From: Cellvibrionales bacterium UBA2034 | GTDB lineage: Bacteria > Pseudomonadota > Gammaproteobacteria > Pseudomonadales > UBA7239 | Length of the DNA stretch: 5,818 nucleotides | Direction of reading: 5' to 3' | NCBI GenBank assembly: GCA_002333095.1 | Contig: DDBK01000098.1 | Location: 1-5,818, forward strand | Shown here: positions 1 to 5,600 of the stretch, in pieces | Layout of the letters: each line of letters starts with the position of its first letter | Numbering within the stretch: the stretch's first letter is position 1 | Notes under the pieces: generated by a model | Told to the model about the DNA's origin: nothing | Database searches by the model: none | The model's input: only the letters and a program-made list of their open reading frames with translations | Program-made: the position numbers and the translations under genes

Positions 1-418
1 CCACTGGTAAACCAAATGCGCTGACATGGGCGTGTGTTTCACCAAAGTTCAGGCCTTCTTCGCTGGCGTAGTGGTATTCAGTACGCTTGAGGTCAAAAGC
101 AAAATCACCCAGCGCAAAGCCGTAACCGGCATAGAAATCCTGTTCAGTATCTGCGCCGGGGAAAAATTTGAAATCGACATTGGACATCCAGGTGCCAGCG
201 TAGAAGCCGGATGAATGTGTGAGATCCAGTCCGCCTTGTAGCGCTGCGGCATTACGGGTCTGGGTCATGCCGCGCCACATGTAGTTGCTGACCACACCAA
301 CGTTGGCACTGGCTTCAAAGCCGGCTCCCAATTCGTAGGATATGGCTTGTGAACCGGCCAACATCAGGACGCTTGCTGCTACTGCTTTGCTCAGTGTTTT
401 CATGGTCAGTTTTTTCAT
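1..418 (-). CDS. TorF/TIGR02001-type putative outer-membrane porin, 3' end cut off by the window
   Basis: This is an open frame of 139 complete codons that runs off the left edge of the window. The start at 418 is chosen because a strong GAGGAG Shine-Dalgarno lies 9 nt upstream; an in-frame ATG at 403 is the alternative. Residues 1-25 look like a Sec signal peptide: KK near the start, a hydrophobic stretch rich in A, V and L, and a likely cleavage after SQA. The mature part begins with a glycine- and aromatic-rich beta-strand pattern (VGVVSNYMWRGMTQT, then LQGGLDLTHSSGFYAGTW, then FYAGYGFALGDFAFDL). I recognise this as typical of the TIGR02001 'TorF family putative porin' group. It should be an outer-membrane beta-barrel; the substrate is unknown. 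A sigma-54-type promoter lies about 60 bp upstream of the start codon, suggesting induction under nitrogen limitation. In related bacteria this gene often precedes glnK-amtB (from memory). The family call is fairly sure, the transport role is not. Confidence 0.8.
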   Translation of the reverse strand, partial: MKKLTMKTLSKAVAASVLMLAGSQAISYELGAGFEASANVGVVSNYMWRGMTQTRNAAALQGGLDLTHSSGFYAGTWMSNVDFKFFPGADTEQDFYAGYGFALGDFAFDLKRTEYHYASEEGLNFGETHAHVSAFGLPV

Positions 419-427
419 GGATATTCA

Positions 428-433
428 CTCCTC
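428..433 (-). promoter_or_regulatory. Ribosome binding site of the porin gene
   Basis: GAGGAG on the minus strand, 9 nt before the ATG at 418. It favours this start over the in-frame ATG at 403, which has no comparable purine-rich site immediately upstream. Confidence 0.75.
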
Positions 434-479
434 GGTGATAATTTGATCAGACAGCCGCACTGCGACCTGACTATGTCTA

Positions 480-496
480 TACAATCCCCGTGCCAG
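480..496 (-). promoter_or_regulatory. Sigma-54 (RpoN) promoter of the porin gene
   Basis: The minus strand reads CTGGCACGGGGATTGTA. Against the sigma-54 consensus YTGGCACGrNNNTTGCW this has the complete -24 element, the correct 4-nt spacer and a single mismatch (T for C) in the -12 element. Counting from the -12 position, transcription would start near 469 and give a leader of about 50 nt that contains the GAGGAG ribosome site. Sigma-54 promoters need an enhancer-binding protein; NtrC is the natural candidate given the half sites near 579-606 and the nitrogen genes nearby. The match is seen in the sequence; the regulator is inferred. Confidence 0.75.
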
Positions 497-538
497 ATTG
501 TGTTTTTTGTTGGGAAACAGGCAGTTATTACAAAATTT

Positions 539-561
539 TCACAAACATGACCAATTTGTGA
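539..561. repeat. Inverted repeat TCACAAA-N9-TTTGTGA
   Basis: Two perfect 7-bp arms are separated by 9 bp and centred at 550, in an AT-rich stretch between the sigma-54 promoter and the NtrC-like half sites. The centre is about 81 bp upstream of the inferred porin transcription start. The arm order is the reverse of a CRP site (TGTGA...TCACA), so CRP is unlikely. It could be an operator for an unidentified dimeric regulator, or part of a bendable segment between enhancer and promoter. No T-tract follows, so it is not a terminator. Confidence 0.5.
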
Positions 562-578
562 TGATGAAAACGACTTTA

Positions 579-606
579 TGCACCAAAACAAGGCGGCCGT
601 GCATCA
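579..606. promoter_or_regulatory. Possible NtrC upstream activating sites (tandem TGCAYCA half sites)
   Basis: TGCACCA at 579-585 and TGCATCA at 600-606 match the left half of the NtrC site TGCACCA-N3-TGGTGCA. The right halves are poor: CAAGGCG follows the first, and TGGCGCT follows the second with two extra bases of spacing. The two half sites start 21 bp apart, close to two helical turns, so they face the same side of the DNA. They sit about 110-137 bp upstream of the inferred sigma-54 transcription start, a usual enhancer distance. They are degenerate, so this is a suggestion from position and half-site identity. Confidence 0.4.
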
Positions 607-695
607 ACAAGTGGCGCTATGCCTGATGGATGCCGGCTGCTGCTCTGGAGCAGGCGGGTGCTGGCGTTTATAGTGGCAGCCATAGACATGTTGCC

Positions 696-700
696 AAGGG
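696..700 (+). promoter_or_regulatory. Ribosome binding site of ubiK
   Basis: AAGGG lies 7 nt before the ATG at 708. It supports the 82-residue protein over the 108-residue frame that starts at 630. Confidence 0.7.
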
Positions 701-707
701 TGCCTGT

Positions 708-956
708 ATGGCCGTCACTATTCCTGTGGATCTGCTGAATAAACTCACAGCCCAACTCAGCCAGCAGCTGGGTGGGCAGCCGCTACCGACTGAAGAGCTG
801 GAAAAGATCCTGCACGCGTTATTGCAATCCGCGCTGGCGCGACTGGACCTGGTGAGCCGCAGTGAGTTTGATGCGCAATGCAAAGTGCTGGCCCGCACCC
901 GTGAGCGGCTTGAGCAGGCGGAGAAACAACTGGAGCAGCTGGCTTCAGCGGGCTGA
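708..956 (+). CDS. ubiK: UbiK-family accessory factor of ubiquinone biosynthesis (YqiC/BMFP-type)
   Basis: An 82-residue protein, close to the usual size of the family. The central block, residues about 38-66, carries the family signature LLQSALARLDLVSRSEFDAQ, followed by a VLARTRERL segment. Residues about 55-80 form a predicted coiled coil rich in E, Q and L. UbiK is a small oligomeric, membrane-associated protein that works with UbiJ and the Ubi enzyme complex in aerobic ubiquinone synthesis; the older name reflects its membrane-fusogenic behaviour in vitro. The start at 708 is chosen for its AAGGG site and because the protein then begins right where similarity begins. The gene reads away from the porin gene. 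It runs into the 3' end of the allophanate hydrolase C-terminal gene, overlapping it tail to tail by 12 bp. No terminator is visible. In Pseudomonas and relatives ubiK is found beside glnK-amtB, so its location here is probably ancestral (from memory). Confidence 0.9.
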   Translation: MAVTIPVDLLNKLTAQLSQQLGGQPLPTEELEKILHALLQSALARLDLVSRSEFDAQCKVLARTRERLEQAEKQLEQLASAG

Positions 957-957
957 A
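944..957. repeat. Palindrome spanning both stop codons of the convergent genes
   Basis: TTCAGC-GG-GCTGAA is a 14-bp palindrome centred at 950.5. It contains the ubiK stop (TGA, 954-956) and, symmetrically on the other strand, the stop of the allophanate hydrolase C-terminal gene (947-945). A 5-bp stem with a CGGG loop could form in either transcript, but neither strand has a T-tract after it, so I do not call it a terminator. Confidence 0.6.
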
Positions 958-1337
958 TCGAGAAAGCGTCGCCAGCTGCCGAGTGCAGTAATGTCATTGG
1001 CGCCAACCGTGGCAAACGTTTCGCAGGTGAAGCCTTTTATACTGCGTCCGTCCTCCAGCAGCACGCTGCCAATGGCGAGCGGTGAAGGAATCAACGCAAT
1101 AAAATCGCCCCAGCGCTCTGCCGGCAGTGACCAGATTTCTGTTTCGATACACGCGCCATTTTCGTTGACACGCACAAGCCCTGGCCGGAACGGCGGTCCA
1201 CCGGGCAGCGCATAAAAACGGTAACACGGCGCGGTTCGTACACTTTCCCGGAAAGCGGCGTTGCGCTCCAGCAATTGTGGATTCAGCGGCAGGTCGCGCA
1301 TGTGCGCGCCACACACCACGATATCAATCATTGTCAT
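945..1337 (-). CDS. atzF: Allophanate hydrolase C-terminal domain as a separate protein (split AtzF)
   Basis: This 130-residue protein matches the C-terminal domain of single-chain allophanate hydrolases (AtzF, or the first part of yeast Dur1,2). Visible family motifs are VVCGAHMRDLPLN (7-19), RTAPCYRFYALPG (34-46), PGLVRV (52-57), EIWSLP (68-73), IPSPLAIGSV and DGRSIKGF (83-103), and DITALGSWR (115-123). In the Kluyveromyces lactis enzyme this domain speeds decarboxylation of N-carboxycarbamate, the product of the amidase domain, and a histidine is important; His12 in the GAH motif is a candidate. Here the domain is its own gene. Its ATG overlaps the stop of the amidase gene as ATGA, and a GGAG site lies 7 nt upstream, so it is probably translated by coupling. 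An in-frame ATG two codons later is the alternative start. It should bind the amidase protein to rebuild the enzyme. No key motif is missing, so it is unlikely to be debris. Confidence 0.85.
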   Translation of the reverse strand: MTMIDIVVCGAHMRDLPLNPQLLERNAAFRESVRTAPCYRFYALPGGPPFRPGLVRVNENGACIETEIWSLPAERWGDFIALIPSPLAIGSVLLEDGRSIKGFTCETFATVGANDITALGSWRRFLDSAR

Positions 1338-2674
1338 CGTATGTCTCCAGAAAGCTGTTCTGCCAGAGCGAGCAAGGTGTTGTCTGTGCCGTGATCAGCA
1401 AACAGTGTGATGCCATTGGGCAAACCATTGGCGAAATGTGATGTTGGCAATGCCAATGCGGCGAGATCCAGCAGGTTCATGAAATTGGTGTAGTAACCGA
1501 GTTCGGTGTTGCACCGAATCGGCTCAGCCGCAATCTCTGCACGCGTATAAGGGGATCCAATGGTGGGTGTGATAATCGCATCAACATGCGCCAGTATTGT
1601 TTCTGCCGAACGTCGCAGGGCGGCCAGCTGGTATTGCGCAGAAAAACTGTCGGCTGCGCTGAAGTGCTTGGCTTTGGCAATAACGCTGCGCGTGACTTGC
1701 AACATCGATTCGGGGTGCTGTTCCATTACATCGCGTGCTACCAGCCAGCGCTCGGCAACCCATGGGCCCTGGTAGAGTAATTGCGCGGCTTCCAGAAACG
1801 GTGCGAAGTCGATTTCAACCAGCGTGACATGTTTTGCATGCATGCTGGCAATGGTTTTCCCGAACAGTTGTTGTGCTTCGTGGTTACCAAAAAATTCAAG
1901 TTGGTTAGCACGTGGCACACCAATCAAAGGCATATCGGGCAACTTGTGGGTGAGTGATATGTGACGGCTATATATATCGGCTGCATCAAATCCCTGAGTC
2001 AGTTGCAGCAACAGTGTTGCGTCGGTGAGATCATGGGAAAACAAACTGACGCAGTCCAGTGAACGGCAAGCAGGTACAACACCGGCGGTGCTGAGCAATC
2101 CCCTGGATGGTTTTACACCTACCAGATGGTTGAGTGCAGCAGGCACGCGACCGCTTCCCGCAGTATCGGTGCCCAGTGCAAATGCAACATGGCCGCGCGC
2201 AATAGCGACTGCCGAACCGGAGCTGGAACCGCCGCTGATGTAATCCGGTACATAGGCATTTTTGACTTCGCCGTAGGGAGAACGTGTACCCACCAGCCCG
2301 GTAGCAAATTGGTCGAGGTTGGTTTTCCCGACGGGAATAGCGCCTGCGTTGATTAATGCTTCCACGACGGTGGCGTGGCGTTTCGGTGTGTATGCGAAAG
2401 CGGGGCATGCTGCTGTGGTGGGAATGCCTGCCAGATCAATGTTGTCTTTGATGGCAAACGGGATGCCCCACAGCGGATGGGTTGAACATGCTTTTTGTGA
2501 CAATGCATCCAGATACGGTGCCAGCTCTTCATCGGTCAGCGTGTGAATCCAGATGGGATTGTCAGCATCGCGTTCAATACGCAGCCGGATCTGTTGCATC
2601 ACCGACGCAGGTGTTTCACTGCCGCTGGCATAGAGGTGTTGCAGTGTTGCAATGGAAAATTTTTCCGGCAGCAT
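1334..2674 (-). CDS. atzF: Allophanate hydrolase, amidase domain only (split AtzF)
   Basis: A 446-residue amidase-signature enzyme that should hydrolyse allophanate, releasing ammonia and N-carboxycarbamate, in the cytoplasm. The Ser-cisSer-Lys triad is intact: Lys76 in PFAIKDNID, the cis-Ser at 150 in GGSSSGSA, and nucleophile Ser174 in GTDTAGSGRVPA. The spacings of 74 and 24 residues equal those I recall for AtzF. SLDCVSLF (205-212) and ITPTIGSPYT (368-377) are also typical of allophanate hydrolases, unlike GatA or general amidases. Full single-chain enzymes are about 600 residues; this one stops right after the amidase fold (ALAEQLSGDIR), and the missing C-terminal domain is the next gene. 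The start overlaps the carboxylase stop as TGATG, with GGAG 11 nt upstream, so translation is likely coupled. It sits directly after the carboxylase that supplies its substrate, directly or through carboxyguanidine deiminase. Confidence 0.92.
   Translation of the reverse strand: MLPEKFSIATLQHLYASGSETPASVMQQIRLRIERDADNPIWIHTLTDEELAPYLDALSQKACSTHPLWGIPFAIKDNIDLAGIPTTAACPAFAYTPKRHATVVEALINAGAIPVGKTNLDQFATGLVGTRSPYGEVKNAYVPDYISGGSSSGSAVAIARGHVAFALGTDTAGSGRVPAALNHLVGVKPSRGLLSTAGVVPACRSLDCVSLFSHDLTDATLLLQLTQGFDAADIYSRHISLTHKLPDMPLIGVPRANQLEFFGNHEAQQLFGKTIASMHAKHVTLVEIDFAPFLEAAQLLYQGPWVAERWLVARDVMEQHPESMLQVTRSVIAKAKHFSAADSFSAQYQLAALRRSAETILAHVDAIITPTIGSPYTRAEIAAEPIRCNTELGYYTNFMNLLDLAALALPTSHFANGLPNGITLFADHGTDNTLLALAEQLSGDIR
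1345..1348 (-). promoter_or_regulatory. Internal ribosome binding site for the split allophanate hydrolase C-terminal gene
   Basis: GGAG on the minus strand lies 7 nt upstream of the ATG at 1337, inside the last codons of the amidase gene. A well-placed site exactly at the ATGA junction argues that the second piece is a real translated gene and not the tail of a frameshifted one. Confidence 0.75.
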
Positions 2675-5600
2675 CAGGCAACAATCTCCGCAATCGCCAA
2701 CACTGTGCCGGGCTGAACTTGCATGCCTGCCGTGGCAAATAATTTACGGATCAGCAATTTTTTTGGCGACGCTACAGCCATTTCCATTTTCATGGATTCA
2801 ACAATCACCAGTGGTGTATCCGGTTCGATGGTATCGCCTTCCTGTACCGCCACCATCCACACACTGCCAGGTACATGGCTTGATACCAGTACTTCGCCAT
2901 CGCGCAATACAATCTCTCGGTCATCGCCCAGTTCAGCTTCCATCGGCAACGACAAATCGCCGTGGCCAGATTGTTGCCAACGCTCACGCTCTTCTTCAAA
3001 TGCTGTTTGCTGAGTTTGTTTGAATGCGTTGATGCTGCTGCTGTTTTCTTTCAGGAAATGGTTGTAGTCGCGCAGATTGAATGTGCCTTCTTCGATCCGG
3101 ATATTGTAACCGCCGCGTGGGAACGCCTCGCGGATATCCAGCAATTCCTCTGCGCTGACCGGAAAGAAACGGATGCGGTCAAAGAAACGCAACAGCCACG
3201 GTTTTTCAAACGTGCTGGTGGTGCGCCAGCGATTCCACATTTGCAATGTGCGCCCCACAAACTGGTAGCCGCCAGGGCCTTCCATGCCGTACACACACAT
3301 ATAGGAGCCGCCGATGCCCACGGCATTTTCGGGCGTCCAGGTGCGTGCAGGATTGTATTTGGTGGTGACGAGCCGGTGGCGTGGATCAAGTGGTGTGGCA
3401 ACGGGTGCGCCGAGATACACATCGCCGAGGCCCATCACAAGATACTCCGCACCAAACACTATTTTTTTAACGGCTTCTTCGTCATCCAGTCCATTTATCC
3501 TGCGGATAAATTCAATGTTGGATGGGCACCATGGCGCATCCTTGCGGACAGACTGCATGTATTTATCAATGGCCAGCCGGGTGGCAGGATCATCCCACGA
3601 TAACGGCAGCCACACTTCCCGAGATGGCACTACCATGTCCTCGATATTGGTCAGCGCAGCCTCACCCTCTGCAAGGATATCCAGCAGTACGCTGCGGGAC
3701 AGTATTGCGTTGTCGTAATGCACTTGCAGTGAACGTATGCCGGGCGTGATATCGATGATCCCGTGAATCTGTTTTGCAGAGCGCTGTTCCGTCAGCCATT
3801 GCCAGAGTGCATGCACACGGAAACGCAAATTGATGTCCAGCATCAGTGGGCCATACTCCACCAGCAGATATTGGTCACCTGCTGCGCGATAGACCACATC
3901 TTTCCTGCTGTCGGGGTGAATCAGTTTTTTGATAATAGCGGGCGTGCGCTCACTCGCAATATTGTCTTCAGGCTGCCACTGCAGGTGTTGCAACAACTGT
4001 GTGCGGGATGCAGTGATATTTGCAGCAGTGGATTCACTGACAGGTACAAAAACAATGGTGTCACCGGGGCGCAATTGGCCGAGTTTCCAGCGTTCTGCAG
4101 CAATCACGGTGACAGGGCAAACAAAACCGCCAAGGCTGGGGCCGTCCGGGCCAAGGATAACGGGCATGTCGCCGGTAAAATCCACGGCGCCAATCGCGTA
4201 AGCATTGTCATGAATGTTTGAAGGATGCAATCCTGCTTCGCCACCATCACGGCGCGCCCATTCCGGTTTGGGTCCAATGAGACGCACGCCCGTGCGGCTT
4301 GAGTTGTAGTGCACTTCCCATGGTGTTGAAAAAAATGCATCGATATCCTTGTCAGTAAAAAAATCTGGCGCACCGTGCGGGCCCATCATCACATGTAACT
4401 GCCATGCGTGGGCAATGGCAGGTCTGGCCTGTTCAGGCAATATTTTTTCCGGCGCAAACGCCAGGTGTCTTGCGATGTGCAGCACATCACCGATGCGCAA
4501 GGTGCGCCCACCATGGCCGCCAAATTGCCCGAGTGTGAATGTGCTTTTGCTGCCAAGATAATTTTCTGCCTGTATACCGCCTGCTACACAAAGATAGCAG
4601 CGGGCGCCTGCATCCAGTGCGCGACCTATCGCCAGCGTATCGCCGGCTTGTACGGTGATGGTTTGCCACATGGCAATGGGTTGTTCATTCAGTGTGCATG
4701 GAAACGCCGCGCCGGTGATTGCAATCTGTGTGTCGCAGCGAAAACGCAATGTCGGGCCGTTCAGTGTAATTTCCAGCCCGGCGGCTTCCTGTTGGTTGTC
4801 AAGAAGCCGGTTGCCCAGCTGGAAACTCAAATCGTCAAACGGGCCGGAAGGTGGTACGCCGATATCCCAGTAACCAAGCCGGCCGGGAACATCCTGCACC
4901 GTAGTGTGCGTGCCGCCATCCAGTACATCAACGGCAAACGATTGCCAGTGAAAATCATTCAGGTAGCGTGTGGTCATCTTTGCATTGACGACTGTTTCAT
5001 CCTGTAACAATGCGCAAAGGTAATCGCGATTGGTTTCAATGCCATTGATGGTTGTGCTGGCTAATGCGTCGTGCAATTGTGCAAACGCTGCGTCCCGCGA
5101 GCCGGCATGTGCAATGATTTTTGCCAGCATCGGGTCATAAAAGGCGGGCACCGTCACGCCAGCTTCTATCCAGTGGTCAATGCGCAAGCCAGACGGGAAG
5201 TTAACGCAGGTCAGCAGCCCGGACTGGGGCTGGAAATCGCGCCAGGGGTCTTCAGCATACAGACGTGCCTGTACAGCATGGCCGGTAATGTTTATATCAA
5301 ACGAGGAGAGCGCAGGCAATTCGCCTGCGGCTTCCAGCAACATCAGTTCCACCAGGTCAATGCCGGTAACCGCTTCAGTTACGCCGTGTTCAACCTGCAA
5401 GCGCGTGTTGACTTCCAGGAAGTAAAATTCTGCGGTTGTTGCGTCATAAATGAACTCCACTGTGCCAGCGTTGGCATACTGGACAGCTGCGCACAGTTTT
5501 ATGGCGGTGGCATGCAATTCGCTGCGGATGTTGTCTGGAACATCCGGTGCAGGTGTTTCCTCGATCACTTTCTGGTTGCGACGTTGCAAGGAGCAGTCAC

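Larger units (their letters stand above)
419..707. other. Divergent intergenic region between the porin gene and ubiK
   Basis: This 289-bp non-coding region holds the sigma-54 promoter, the inverted repeat and the NtrC-like half sites listed separately. For ubiK, reading right, the only sigma-70-like signal I see is TATAGT at 669-674, with a weak -35 (TGGAGC) 17 bp upstream; I do not call it as a feature. The frame of ubiK stays open upstream to an ATG at 630, but that stretch does not resemble UbiK and is treated here as untranslated. Confidence 0.6.

Noticed and set aside
539..561. CRP or FNR binding site
   Set aside because: The arms are TCACAAA then TTTGTGA, opposite in order to the CRP consensus, and do not match TTGAT-N4-ATCAA.
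646..674. Sigma-70 promoter for ubiK (TGGAGC, 17 bp, TATAGT)
   Set aside because: The -10 is acceptable but the -35 matches at only about three of six positions, so chance is likely.
630..707. N-terminal extension of ubiK from the ATG at 630
   Set aside because: The extra 26 residues do not resemble UbiK, and a good AAGGG site marks the ATG at 708.
944..957. Bidirectional intrinsic terminator
   Set aside because: The stem is short and neither strand has a following T-tract.
1334..1350. Sequencing frameshift as the cause of the split allophanate hydrolase
   Set aside because: A ribosome site and ATGA start sit exactly at the joint and the normal interdomain linker is missing. An indel error would not by itself produce both, although reads are needed for certainty.
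2962..3603. Open frame of 213 codons on the plus strand, antisense to the carboxylase
   Set aside because: It lies wholly inside a well-conserved coding region on the other strand, has no recognisable motif and no convincing ribosome site. It is an antisense shadow, as is the 199-codon frame at 4408-5007.
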